Below are positions 14,698 through 23,307 of a stretch of 41,317 nt of DNA, piece after piece. The stretch lies in NCBI GenBank assembly GCA_002256115.1, contig NKIK01000038.1, positions 1 to 41,317 of the forward strand, in the 5' to 3' direction. This DNA comes from Burkholderiales bacterium PBB3. Lineage in GTDB: Bacteria; Pseudomonadota; Gammaproteobacteria; Burkholderiales; Burkholderiaceae_C. The position numbers and the translations under genes were made by a program. Positions within the stretch are counted from its first letter, which is position 1; each line of letters opens with the position of its first letter. The notes below the pieces were generated by a model, which had not been told where the DNA came from, searched no databases, and saw only the letters and a list, made by a program, of their open reading frames with translations.

Positions 14698-15737
14698 TGG
14701 CCACGACTACGCCCAGTTTTGCCTTGCAGAGCGCGCAGGAGCGCCGGGTGATCCTCACCGAAGCTGCAGCGCGTTTGCGCTTGGCACCGCTGATTGTTGA
14801 GAAAGACTTTTGGGTGGGCTGGCTGCTGGGCCGCTTGTTTGCCATGCCTGCGCTGACGGGGCAGATTCAATTCAAAGGCGGCACGTCACTGTCAATGGTG
14901 TTTGGCGCGGTGCAGCGCTTTTCGGAAGACATTGACCTGGCCATCTTGCCCGCTGCGCTGGGCTTTGAGGAGGGCTACTTCAACGATGCGCCATCTGCCA
15001 GCCAGCGCCGCAAACGCATGGACGCGCTGGCACAAGCAAGTGAGGCCTATGTACAGCGCTTGCAGCCAGTGCTGGAGACAGAAATTGTTTCCGTATTGGG
15101 CGCTAGCCCAGGTGGAGCAAATTGGCTTAGCTATGAGATAGATAGCAATGCTGGCACGCCCAACCTGTGGTTTACATACCCCAGCGTCACCCCACAAACC
15201 AGTGCCTACATTGCCAAGCGGGTAAAGCTGGAGTTTGGTTCGCTCACCAATCAGCAGCCCAGTGTGCAGGCCGTAGCGCGCACTATGCTTTCCGGCGTAT
15301 TGCCTGCTGCTGCCTTTACGGACCTTGTTGCGCCGGTCGTGGCATTGGACGTGGCCCGCACCTTTTGGGAGAAGGCGACCATCTTGCATGCTGAATACCA
15401 CCGGCCAGAACATTTGCCTGTGCGCGACCGGTTTGCACGGCATTACTCCGACTTTTGTGCGCTGTGGCAGCAAGACCAAGCCCGCACAGCAGGACTGGCC
15501 CGGCTCGATTTGTTGGCCGACGTAGCGCTGCACAAGAGCCGCTACTTCGCTTCCGCGTGGGCCAGTTACGACAGTGCGGTACCCGGCAAACTCAAACTGG
15601 TGCCGCCTGAGTACCGTTGGGCTGCGATCAGCGAAGACTATGCAACGATGCGCCCCATGTTCATGACCGAGCCACCACCGTTTGCAGAGCTGATGCGGCG
15701 GTTGGCAGAGGCAGAAGCTGCTTTGAACGCGCAATAA
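14697..15737 (+). CDS. abiEii: AbiEii nucleotidyltransferase toxin
   Basis: 346-residue protein of the AbiEii/AbiGii nucleotidyltransferase family. Motif I is KGGTSLSMVFGAVQRFSEDIDL, with GGTS at 61-64 and the metal-binding D78/D80. An upstream VEKDFWV segment (34-40) is typical. Such toxins transfer nucleotides, in some studied cases to tRNA, and block growth. The start at 14697 is chosen for the 1-nt overlap with the antitoxin stop. The longer frame from 14655 would run inside the antitoxin gene. hsdR begins 40 bp after this stop. Confidence 0.88.
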   Translation: MATTTPSFALQSAQERRVILTEAAARLRLAPLIVEKDFWVGWLLGRLFAMPALTGQIQFKGGTSLSMVFGAVQRFSEDIDLAILPAALGFEEGYFNDAPSASQRRKRMDALAQASEAYVQRLQPVLETEIVSVLGASPGGANWLSYEIDSNAGTPNLWFTYPSVTPQTSAYIAKRVKLEFGSLTNQQPSVQAVARTMLSGVLPAAAFTDLVAPVVALDVARTFWEKATILHAEYHRPEHLPVRDRFARHYSDFCALWQQDQARTAGLARLDLLADVALHKSRYFASAWASYDSAVPGKLKLVPPEYRWAAISEDYATMRPMFMTEPPPFAELMRRLAEAEAALNAQ

Positions 15738-15777
15738 GACGCAGAGCAGGCAAAGGCAACAAACACTAGGGAGTTTG

Positions 15778-18700
15778 ATGGCGTCCAATTTTTCATTCCT
15801 GCAAGCCGAGTGGCCTGCCTTGTTTGCTGAGGCCACCAAGGCCGAGCAGGCCGCACTGACCGACCCACGCACCGCATGCTTTTATGCCCGCCGCACGCTG
15901 GAGCTGGCGGTGGTGTGGCTGTTCCAGGCCGAGGGCGGGCGGGGTGGCAAGCTGCAGTTTCCCTACAAACCTGACCTGTCGGCTTACCTGTTTGAGCCCA
16001 GTTTCAAGGTGCTGGTAGGCCCCGCGCTGCACGCCAAGATGGACGTGATTCGCAAGCAGGGCAACAACGCCGTGCACAGCGCGCGGCCCATTTCTGCCGC
16101 TGATGCGACGGCGGTGTTGCGCGAGCTGTTTCAGGTGGCGTTTTGGCTGGCGCGCAACTACGGGCGTAACGTGGCCGTGCGGCCTGACCCGGCGTTGCAG
16201 TTCCGTGCGGACTTGTTGCTACGGCCCACGGATGCCGCAGCGGAGCGAGGCGCTACCCAAGCCAGCGCACAAGCCACGCAGGCCGCGTTGCAAAGGCTGG
16301 CTACTTTGGCCGACGAGCTGGCCGCGCGCGATGCTGCCCTGGCCACCGCCCGACAAAAAACCGCTGCGCTGGATGCTGAACTCGCCCAGTTGCGCGCAGA
16401 GGTGGCTGCGGCCAAAGCGGTCAACACGGTAACGCCGGACACCCACGACTACGACGAAGCGCAAACGCGCGACCTCTACATCGACCTGCTGCTCAAAGAG
16501 GCAGGATGGAAGCTGGATCAAAAACGTGACCGTGAATACGAAGTGCAGGGCATGCCCAACGGCGAGGGCAAAGGCTTCGTGGACTACGTGCTGTGGGGTG
16601 ACGATGGCAAGCCGCTGGCCGTGGTGGAAGCCAAGCGCACCCGTCGCGACGCGCGCGTGGGCCAGCAGCAGGCCAAGCTGTATGCCGACTGTCTGCAAAC
16701 CCAGTTCGGCCAGCGCCCTCTGATCTACACCACCAACGGCTATGAGCATTGGTTTTGGGATGACACCACCTACCCGCCGCGCCCGGTGCAAGGCTTCCAC
16801 AAGAAGGATGAGCTGCAATTGATAGTGCAGCGCCGCACCTCGGCCAAGCCGCTAGCTGCGGTCACCATCAATCCGGACATCGTGGAGCGGCATTACCAGC
16901 TGCGCGCCATTCGCCGCATTGGCGAAACCTTTGAGAAAGACCGCCAGCGCAAAGCTCTGGTGGTGATGGCCACCGGCGCGGGCAAGACGCGTACGGTGAT
17001 TGCGCTGGTGGACTTGTTGCAGCGTGCCAACTGGGCCAAGCGCGTGCTGTTTTTGGCCGACCGTGTGGCGCTGGTCAATCAGGCTGCCAACGCGTTCAAG
17101 GCGCACTTGCCGGATGCTGCGGCGGTGAACCTGGTGACCGAAAAATCCACCGAGGGCAGGGTGTATGTCAGCACCTACCCCACGATGATGGGCTTGATCA
17201 ACGAGACTGACGAAGGCTTGCGCCGCTTTGGTGTAGGGCACTTTGATTTGATCATCGTGGACGAAGCACACCGCTCCATTTACCAAAAGTACAAAGCCAT
17301 CTTTGCCTACTTTGATGCGCTGCTGGTGGGCCTGACCGCTACGCCCAAAGACGAAATCGACCGCAATACCTACAGCCTGTTTGAGCTGGAAAACGGCGTG
17401 CCTACCGATGCCTATGGACTGGAAGACGCAATTGCCGAGGGTTACCTGGTACCGCCACGTGCGGTGTCGGTGCCACTGAAGTTTCAGCGCGAGGGCATCA
17501 AGTACGCCGAGCTGAGCGAAGACGAACGTGCCCAGTGGGACGAACTGGACTGGTCAGATGGAGATGGTGAAGGCCACGCCCCTGACGAAGTGGGTGCCGA
17601 GGCGGTGAACAAATGGCTGTTCAACAAAGACACGGCGGACAAGGTGCTGGAGCTACTGATGACCAAAGGCCACAAGGTGGCTGGCGGGGATCGGCTGGGC
17701 AAGACCATTGTGTTTGCCAAAAACAATGCGCATGCCAACTTCATTGCCGAGCGTTTCAATGCCAACTACCCGCACTACGCGGGACAGTTTGCCCGCGTCA
17801 TCACCTACCAGACTGAGTATGCGCAAAGCTTGATTGACGACTTCAGCGTCAAGGAGAAGGCACCGCACATCGCCATCTCGGTGGACATGCTGGACACCGG
17901 CATTGACGTGCCCGAGGTGGTGAACCTGGTGTTCTTCAAGATCGTGCGCTCCAAGGCCAAGTTTTGGCAGATGGTGGGGCGCGGTACGCGTCTGTGCAAA
18001 GACTTGTTCGGCCCAGAGCAGGACAAGCAAGAGTTTGTGATTTTTGACTTCTGCCAGAACCTGGAATTTTTTAGCCAGAACCTAGAAGGCAGCAAAGGCA
18101 ATGTGGCTGAACCGCTGAGTCAACGTACTTTCAAGGCGCGGCTGGAACTGCTGTCGGTGCTGGACGAGCAGCTGGCGCAAGAGCAGGGCCTAGGCGGCAC
18201 GGGTATTGCCGAAGCGCGCGCGGGCTTTGGCTTGACCACCGCCACCATGCGTGCCGACACCGCCAGTCACTTGCATGCTGTGGTGGCGGGTATGCGGCTG
18301 GACAACTTTGTGGTGCGCCCACAGCGTCGTTGGGTAGAACCCTGGAGCGCCGCCCAAGCTTGGCACAAGGTGACGAGCGACCAACTGGTGGAGCTGGCCA
18401 CGCATGTGTCGGGCCTACCCAGCAGCGTGCGCGATGACGATGAAGAAGCCAAGCGCTTTGACTTGCTGATGCTGCGTACCCAACTGGGTAGCGCGCGCGG
18501 CGATATGGGCTATGCCCGGCTGCGCAAACAGGTGCAGGAACTTGCTGATGGGCTGGGCGAGCTGGGTAGCATTCCCGATGTAAAAAAGAACATGGTGCTG
18601 ATTGAGGCGATAGCGGGCGAAGAGTGGTGGCAGGACGTGACCCTGCCCATGCTGGAACAGGCGCGCAGGCATTTGCGCGGGCTGATCAAGCTGCTGGAGA

Positions 18701-19269
18701 AGATGCGGCGCAAAGTGGTCTACACCGACTTTGAAGACGAGGTAGGCGAGACTAGACACATAGCCTTGCCGCTGGGTGGCAGTGCGGGGGACTTTGAACG
18801 CTTCCGGCTCAAGGTGCGGGCCTTCTTGCGCACGCATGAGAGCCACATCACCCTGCATAAGCTGCGTCGTAACCAGCCGCTCACCGCGACCGACTTGGCT
18901 GAGCTGGAGCGTTTGTTGATTGAAAGCGGCACTGGTACAGCCGAGGACGTAGCCCGTGCTGGGCAGGAGGCGCACGGGTTGGGTCTGTTTGTTCGTTCGC
19001 TGGTAGGGCTTGACCGCGAGGCGGCCACGCAGGCGCTGAACGGCTTTGTGGCGGACAAGATGCTGACGGCGAATCAGTTGGAGTTTGTGAACCTAATCGT
19101 CACCCACTTGACGGAACGTGGTGTGATGGAGCCGGGGCTGCTGTACGAGCCACCCTTCACCAGCTACGCGCCGCAGGGGCCGGACGTGCTGTTCACTTCC
19201 GCCCAGGTGGATGAATTGTTTGGCGTGCTGGACCACATTAAAGCCACGGCATTGGCAGTAGCTGCTTGA
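15778..19269 (+). CDS. hsdR: Type I restriction endonuclease subunit HsdR with DUF4145 N terminus
   Basis: 1163-residue restriction/translocation subunit. Order of domains: DUF4145-like segment (about 20-130), a helical coiled-coil linker (about 155-215), the HsdR nuclease with D269 and E284-x-K286, then a superfamily 2 helicase with Walker A ATGAGKT at 398-404, DEAH at 495-498, GLTATP near 520 and QMVGRGTR near 730, and an EcoEI-type C-terminal domain. It cuts and translocates unmodified DNA together with HsdM and HsdS. ATG 15778 is preferred to TTG 15775 because AGGGAG lies 5-9 nt before it. The gene is separated from hsdMS by 5.3 kb of other defence genes. The end of the gene lies in repeat copy C. 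Confidence 0.93.
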   Translation: MASNFSFLQAEWPALFAEATKAEQAALTDPRTACFYARRTLELAVVWLFQAEGGRGGKLQFPYKPDLSAYLFEPSFKVLVGPALHAKMDVIRKQGNNAVHSARPISAADATAVLRELFQVAFWLARNYGRNVAVRPDPALQFRADLLLRPTDAAAERGATQASAQATQAALQRLATLADELAARDAALATARQKTAALDAELAQLRAEVAAAKAVNTVTPDTHDYDEAQTRDLYIDLLLKEAGWKLDQKRDREYEVQGMPNGEGKGFVDYVLWGDDGKPLAVVEAKRTRRDARVGQQQAKLYADCLQTQFGQRPLIYTTNGYEHWFWDDTTYPPRPVQGFHKKDELQLIVQRRTSAKPLAAVTINPDIVERHYQLRAIRRIGETFEKDRQRKALVVMATGAGKTRTVIALVDLLQRANWAKRVLFLADRVALVNQAANAFKAHLPDAAAVNLVTEKSTEGRVYVSTYPTMMGLINETDEGLRRFGVGHFDLIIVDEAHRSIYQKYKAIFAYFDALLVGLTATPKDEIDRNTYSLFELENGVPTDAYGLEDAIAEGYLVPPRAVSVPLKFQREGIKYAELSEDERAQWDELDWSDGDGEGHAPDEVGAEAVNKWLFNKDTADKVLELLMTKGHKVAGGDRLGKTIVFAKNNAHANFIAERFNANYPHYAGQFARVITYQTEYAQSLIDDFSVKEKAPHIAISVDMLDTGIDVPEVVNLVFFKIVRSKAKFWQMVGRGTRLCKDLFGPEQDKQEFVIFDFCQNLEFFSQNLEGSKGNVAEPLSQRTFKARLELLSVLDEQLAQEQGLGGTGIAEARAGFGLTTATMRADTASHLHAVVAGMRLDNFVVRPQRRWVEPWSAAQAWHKVTSDQLVELATHVSGLPSSVRDDDEEAKRFDLLMLRTQLGSARGDMGYARLRKQVQELADGLGELGSIPDVKKNMVLIEAIAGEEWWQDVTLPMLEQARRHLRGLIKLLEKMRRKVVYTDFEDEVGETRHIALPLGGSAGDFERFRLKVRAFLRTHESHITLHKLRRNQPLTATDLAELERLLIESGTGTAEDVARAGQEAHGLGLFVRSLVGLDREAATQALNGFVADKMLTANQLEFVNLIVTHLTERGVMEPGLLYEPPFTSYAPQGPDVLFTSAQVDELFGVLDHIKATALAVAA

Positions 19270-19327
19270 AGACAAAAACGGGGTTTGAGGCCGTGGATAG
19301 TGCGGGAGAAGCTATAAATACCATAGC
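19261..19327 (+). repeat. Dispersed repeat, copy C (long form)
   Basis: 67-bp long form almost identical in layout to copy B. Its first nine bases GCTGCTTGA include the hsdR stop codon. It ends in the hairpin GCTAT-N7-ATAGC (19311-19327). Confidence 0.85.
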
Positions 19328-19379
19328 GCACCGATGACTGTGGCACCATGCTGCCACCGTAGTTTTAAGAAAGACCACC

Positions 19380-20828
19380 ATGACCCCGTTCCCATCCGCG
19401 CGCTTGACCGTATTGACCACCACCTTGGCCCTGGCCTGGGGTGCAGCCCAGGCCCAATCCCCCGAATTGCGCAGTAGCTTGGCCGATCAGCGCGAAGTGG
19501 CGGTCACCATTTACAACGACAACCTGGCTTTGGTCAAAGATATGCGCCGCTTGCAGCTTCCTGCGGGCGCAGTCGGCCTGGCTTTTAGGGATGTGAGCGC
19601 CAAAATGCGGCCCGAAACCGCCTTGCTGCGCTCGGTATCGGCCCCCGCTGGTTTGAGCGTGTGGGAGCAAAACTTTGACTTTGACTTGCTCACCCCGCAA
19701 AAGCTGTTGGAAAAATATGTAGGCCAGCCCGTGCAGGTGGTGCGCACCAACCCCAGCAATGGGCAAGACACGGCCGAGTCAGCCACCGTGTTGGCCGCCA
19801 ACGGCGGAGTGGTACTGAAAATCGGCCAGCGCATTGAGACCGGCATGCCGGGGCGCATTGTGTTTGGCGATGTGCCTGCTAACCTGCGCGACCGGCCCAC
19901 CCTGGTTATGTCGCTGGACAACGCCACCACTGCTGCGCAAGACCTGGAGCTGAGCTACCTGACCGCCGGCCTGGGCTGGAAAGCCGACTATGTGGTGGAG
20001 CTGTCAGCCAAGGAAGACAAGCTTGACATCTCGGGCTGGGTCACCCTGACCAACACCAGTGGCGCGAGCTACCGCAATGCCAAACTCCAACTGGTGGCGG
20101 GCGACGTGAACCAAGTGCAGCCCGAGCTCCAGGCCCGCGGCCGCCCTGTGATGATGGCGGCAGCCCCGGCTATGAAAACGGCGGTTGCCGAAGAAAGCTT
20201 GTTCGAATACCACCTCTACACCCTGGCTCGGCCCACCACCGTACTGGAAAACCAAACCAAGCAGGTGGCCTTGTTGTCGGGCAACGGTGTTACGGCTCGC
20301 AGGGAGCTGCTGCTGCGGGGTAGCGACTATTACTACCAAAGCAGCTACGGCGAATTGGGGCAAAAAATCAAGGTGAGTGCGTTTTTGGAGTTTGACAACA
20401 CCGAAGCCGCCCGCCTCGGCATGCCCCTGCCCAAGGGCGTGGTGCGGGTTTACAAGAAAGACAGCGCGGGCAACGCCCAGTTCATCGGCGAAGACCGCAT
20501 TGACCACACCCCTAAAAATGAGACCGTACGGCTGAAACTGGGCAACGCCTTTGATGTGACGGCCGACAAGAAGCAAACGGACTTCAAAAAGCTCAGCGGA
20601 ACCAGCAAATACAACACGGTGGTGGAGAGCGCCTACGAAATTGTGCTCAAAAACGCCAAGAAAGAGGCCGTGACCGTCACCGTGCAAGAGCCCGTGCCGG
20701 GCGACTGGCAAATCGTCAGCGCCAGCCACCCGTCTACTAAAGGGGCGAGCAACACGGCGGTCTGGAAGCTGGCGGTACCGGCACAAGGCAGCACCACCTT
20801 GACCTACCGCACGCTGGTTCGCTATTGA
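19380..20828 (+). CDS. Exported DUF4139 domain protein
   Basis: 482-residue protein with a Sec signal peptide (residues 1-25, ending AAQAQ). The DUF4139 domain covers roughly the C-terminal two thirds. Characteristic segments are VTIYNDNLALVKD (about 40-53), LSYLTAGLGWKADYVVELS near 200 and the final VPAQGSTTLTYRTLVRY. Predicted beta-rich and periplasmic or surface-exposed; the molecular role is unknown. It begins 52 bp after repeat copy C and ends before a clear terminator, so it is probably transcribed alone. Confidence 0.85.
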   Translation: MTPFPSARLTVLTTTLALAWGAAQAQSPELRSSLADQREVAVTIYNDNLALVKDMRRLQLPAGAVGLAFRDVSAKMRPETALLRSVSAPAGLSVWEQNFDFDLLTPQKLLEKYVGQPVQVVRTNPSNGQDTAESATVLAANGGVVLKIGQRIETGMPGRIVFGDVPANLRDRPTLVMSLDNATTAAQDLELSYLTAGLGWKADYVVELSAKEDKLDISGWVTLTNTSGASYRNAKLQLVAGDVNQVQPELQARGRPVMMAAAPAMKTAVAEESLFEYHLYTLARPTTVLENQTKQVALLSGNGVTARRELLLRGSDYYYQSSYGELGQKIKVSAFLEFDNTEAARLGMPLPKGVVRVYKKDSAGNAQFIGEDRIDHTPKNETVRLKLGNAFDVTADKKQTDFKKLSGTSKYNTVVESAYEIVLKNAKKEAVTVTVQEPVPGDWQIVSASHPSTKGASNTAVWKLAVPAQGSTTLTYRTLVRY

Positions 20829-20853
20829 CACAAAACCTGTAAAAAAGCCCATT

Positions 20854-20875
20854 TGCCCCAAAACGGGGCATTTTT
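20854..20875 (+). terminator. Rho-independent terminator after the DUF4139 gene
   Basis: TGCCCC / GGGGCA 6-bp stem with a 5-nt loop followed by TTTTT, 26 bp after the stop. Confidence 0.8.
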
Positions 20876-20910
20876 GGCCCAAGTTTTTGCAGATTTTTTG
20901 AAAATAGGCC

Positions 20911-20937
20911 TAAATTCCCCCCTAAATCTGCCGTTAA
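20911..20937 (+). promoter_or_regulatory. Candidate sigma-28 (FliA) promoter
   Basis: TAAA (20911-20914), exactly 15 bp, then GCCGTTAA (20930-20937). The FliA consensus is TAAA-N15-GCCGATAA, so spacing is exact with one mismatch in the -10 element. It lies 53 bp before the start of the small gene at 20991 and just after a terminator. Confidence 0.6.
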
Positions 20938-20990
20938 GAAACGTACGTCAGCAGAAAAAAGTAACCGGAGGGGCCCAAAGCCCAAACAAA

Positions 20991-21401
20991 ATGCAATTGC
21001 CATCCGTAGACCGAACCCCAAATTTGCGGCCCGCCGCAGATTTGGCTTCGCCTGCGGTCGGCAAAGTCATACCGGTGGCCCCCGTCAATCCACCGGTCGT
21101 CTCGGTCACCCCGGCAGAGCCTTCCCCCAGTGTGATCGACATGGTGAACCCGGCACTGAAGACCAATGAGGGCGAACGGGTGTACACCAGTGTCTCAGAC
21201 CCCGTGCGCCCCGGATCGGAGGCGTCCGCCACGCCCAAAGACTGGACGATTCATCGCCCCGTCCAGGTGAAGGCGGAAGACCCACCGCCCAAGCCGCTGT
21301 CCAGGGCGTCACTTGCTCTACCATCTCGGGCATGCACACCTCCGCCCTCGTCCTTTTTTCTGGTGGCCAAGACTCCACCACCTGCTTGGCCTATGCTTTA
21401 G
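20991..21401 (+). CDS. Small Pro/Val-rich protein, probably 3'-truncated
   Basis: Encodes 136 residues as read. Residues 1-105 are Pro/Val/Ala-rich but protein-like ([34 protein letters not shown]). From about residue 106 the frame enters the region around the queC start and becomes Ser/Pro/Cys-rich, overlapping queC by 70 bp in another frame, so the native C terminus is probably lost. No signal peptide. A sigma-28-like promoter precedes it, which suggests co-regulation with flagellar or chemotaxis genes. A GGAGG lies 20 nt before the ATG, unusually far. I have a weak recollection of similar short conserved proteins in Comamonadaceae but no named function. Confidence 0.55.
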   Translation: MQLPSVDRTPNLRPAADLASPAVGKVIPVAPVNPPVVSVTPAEPSPSVIDMVNPALKTNEGERVYTSVSDPVRPGSEASATPKDWTIHRPVQVKAEDPPPKPLSRASLALPSRACTPPPSSFFLVAKTPPPAWPML

Positions 21402-22045
21402 ACCGCTATGAGCGGGTAGAAACCATCGCCTTCGACTACCGGCAACGCCACAGCGTAGAGCTGGAAGCCCGACTGGTGGTTTTGCAAAACATCCGTGATC
21501 AGTTCCCGCAATGGGCCGCCAAGCTGGGTGAAGACCATTTGCTGGACTTGGCCGTATTGGGCGCGGTGAGCGAGACCGCACTGACGCGTGAAACTGCCTT
21601 TGCCATGGAGAGCGGGGGCTTGCCCAACACCTTTGTGCCGGGGCGCAACCTGCTTTTTCTGACACTGGCTGCTGCGGTGGCCTACCGGCGCGACCTGCAA
21701 GTGATCGTGACCGGGGTGTGCGAAACCGACTTTTCTGGCTACCCCGACTGCCGTGACGACACCATGAAGGCCATGCAGTTGGCCTTGTCGCTAGGCATGG
21801 ACAAACGTTACCTGATTGAGACGCCACTGATGTGGATCGACAAGGCCGCTACCTGGCACCTGGCTGCCCAGGTGGGCGGTGCGGCTTTGGTGGATTTGAT
21901 CGTGGAGCACACCCACACTTGCTACCTGGGCGACCGCCAACACCGCCACGCCTGGGGCTATGGCTGTGGCGCGTGTCCGGCCTGCGATTTGCGGGCCAAG
22001 GGCTATGCGGGCTACATCGCGTCAGGCGCGCATCAGTCCGTTTAA
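21332..22045 (+). CDS. queC: 7-cyano-7-deazaguanine synthase QueC
   Basis: 237-residue ATP-dependent enzyme that converts 7-carboxy-7-deazaguanine to preQ0 in queuosine biosynthesis. The PP-loop SGGQDS is at residues 10-15. The C-terminal zinc site uses C197, C212, C215 and C218 (CGACPAC). Start at 21332 gives the standard N terminus; no clear Shine-Dalgarno is seen, and the first 70 bp overlap the preceding frame. The last 24 bp overlap the convergent DUF1501 gene. No other queuosine gene is visible nearby. Confidence 0.95.
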   Translation: MHTSALVLFSGGQDSTTCLAYALDRYERVETIAFDYRQRHSVELEARLVVLQNIRDQFPQWAAKLGEDHLLDLAVLGAVSETALTRETAFAMESGGLPNTFVPGRNLLFLTLAAAVAYRRDLQVIVTGVCETDFSGYPDCRDDTMKAMQLALSLGMDKRYLIETPLMWIDKAATWHLAAQVGGAALVDLIVEHTHTCYLGDRQHRHAWGYGCGACPACDLRAKGYAGYIASGAHQSV

Positions 22046-23293
22046 CCCGGCATCCCAGGCATAGCCGGGGAACAGCGTATCCACCTGCGCCGCAGTCAGT
22101 CCCTGGGTAGACCGCAGTACCTGGGCCAGAACTCCACGGAAATCGTGGTGCACCGGCAAGTCTCGGCCTTCGTGCAGGCTGTCGGCGGCCAAGCCGTTCC
22201 AGGTGCCATGCCAGCGGCCACCCTGCACCCGGTTGCCCAGCAGCCACAGCGCGTTGCCGTGCCCGTGGTCGGTGCCACGGGTGCCGTTCTCGGCGCTGGT
22301 GCGGCCAAACTCGCTCATCATGACGATCATGTCATTTGGGCCAGAGAAATCTTTGCGCAACTGCACCAGCGCCTGGGCCAAATTACCCAAATTGTTGGCC
22401 AGCGCACCGGTCTGGTTGCCCTGGTTGGCATGCGTATCCCAGCCCCCGGCCGATAAGAAGCCAATCCGCAGCTTCGGGTCTTTGCGCATCAGCGTACCCA
22501 AATGCTGTGCATCCAGAAGCAGGCCTTTGGCAGAGCCCGCGCCATTGCTGGCGGCCAGCATCTGGGCGCTTTCCATGGCCATGTCTGCCATGCCCTCGTT
22601 CAGTGTTTTGGCGGTTTGCATGCGGCTTTGCGCCCCGGATTGAAAGCTGCGCGACAGCGCATCCTGGCCGCTATACAGGCTCATGACGGCTTTGCGCGTG
22701 CGCGCATCTGCCAGGGAGCCTTCCTTGGTGGCGGCATCCCCTCTGGGTACGCGTTGCACCGGCGCGGGACCGCTCAAAATGGTCGGGTTGGCCTCGCCCA
22801 CCCCTACAGCGCTGGGCACAGCACCGTGGGCTTGCAGCCCAGCCAGTCCATTGAGCCAGCCGTTTGCAGCACTACTTTTGCCGGGAATGCCGATTTCCCA
22901 GTGGTGCTGGGCGTCAAAGTGGGAGCGTGTGGGGTCGGGCGAGCCCGCTGCGGGGATCACGCCCAACACGCCTTGCTGCCAAAACGGCATCAACGGCTCC
23001 AGCGCCGGGTGCAAACCAAAGGTACCGTCCAAAGCCAGGGTGGTTTGGTTGGTGCCATCGGGCGGCGCAATGGCAATGTTGGGGCGAATGCGGTAGTAGT
23101 TGGCGTCGCCATGAGGCACGAACGCCGAGAGCCCGTCGTAGGCACCGCGCAAGAAGACGACGACCAGACGGCCCGCCGGTTCGCCCGCTGGGCTAGCGGC
23201 CGCCCACAGCGCCGGGCTGGCCCATACGGCAGCAGCGCCGGTAAGTGCCTGGAGCAGGCCACGGCGGTGCAGGTGGGTGTGGTGTGCGGACAT
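22022..23293 (-). CDS. Tat-exported DUF1501 protein
   Basis: 423-residue protein of the DUF1501 family (alkaline-phosphatase-like fold). The N terminus [25 protein letters not shown] is a twin-arginine signal. Conserved segments are [17 protein letters not shown] near 45, [12 protein letters not shown] near 285, MMSEFGRT near 325 and [13 protein letters not shown] near 340. The inner ATG at 23293 is preferred to 23311 because AGAGGA lies about 7 nt before it, whereas the outer ATG overlaps the previous stop and lacks a ribosome site. It forms an operon with the DUF1800 gene; these two families very often occur together. Function unknown, possibly an exported oxidoreductase/phosphatase-like pair. 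Confidence 0.88.
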   Translation of the reverse strand: MSAHHTHLHRRGLLQALTGAAAVWASPALWAAASPAGEPAGRLVVVFLRGAYDGLSAFVPHGDANYYRIRPNIAIAPPDGTNQTTLALDGTFGLHPALEPLMPFWQQGVLGVIPAAGSPDPTRSHFDAQHHWEIGIPGKSSAANGWLNGLAGLQAHGAVPSAVGVGEANPTILSGPAPVQRVPRGDAATKEGSLADARTRKAVMSLYSGQDALSRSFQSGAQSRMQTAKTLNEGMADMAMESAQMLAASNGAGSAKGLLLDAQHLGTLMRKDPKLRIGFLSAGGWDTHANQGNQTGALANNLGNLAQALVQLRKDFSGPNDMIVMMSEFGRTSAENGTRGTDHGHGNALWLLGNRVQGGRWHGTWNGLAADSLHEGRDLPVHHDFRGVLAQVLRSTQGLTAAQVDTLFPGYAWDAGLNGLMRA

Positions 23294-23307
23294 AGCTTGT
23301 TCCTCTT

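Noticed and set aside
15130..15155. GCTAT-N7-ATAGC hairpin inside abiEii resembling the dispersed-repeat tail
   Set aside because: The upstream core (GTGGATAGTGCGGG) is absent, and the protein sequence around it looks normal for the family, so it is probably a chance match.
22022..22045. 24-bp convergent overlap of queC and the DUF1501 gene
   Set aside because: Both reading frames are normal at their ends; short convergent overlaps are common in compact genomes and need no special explanation.
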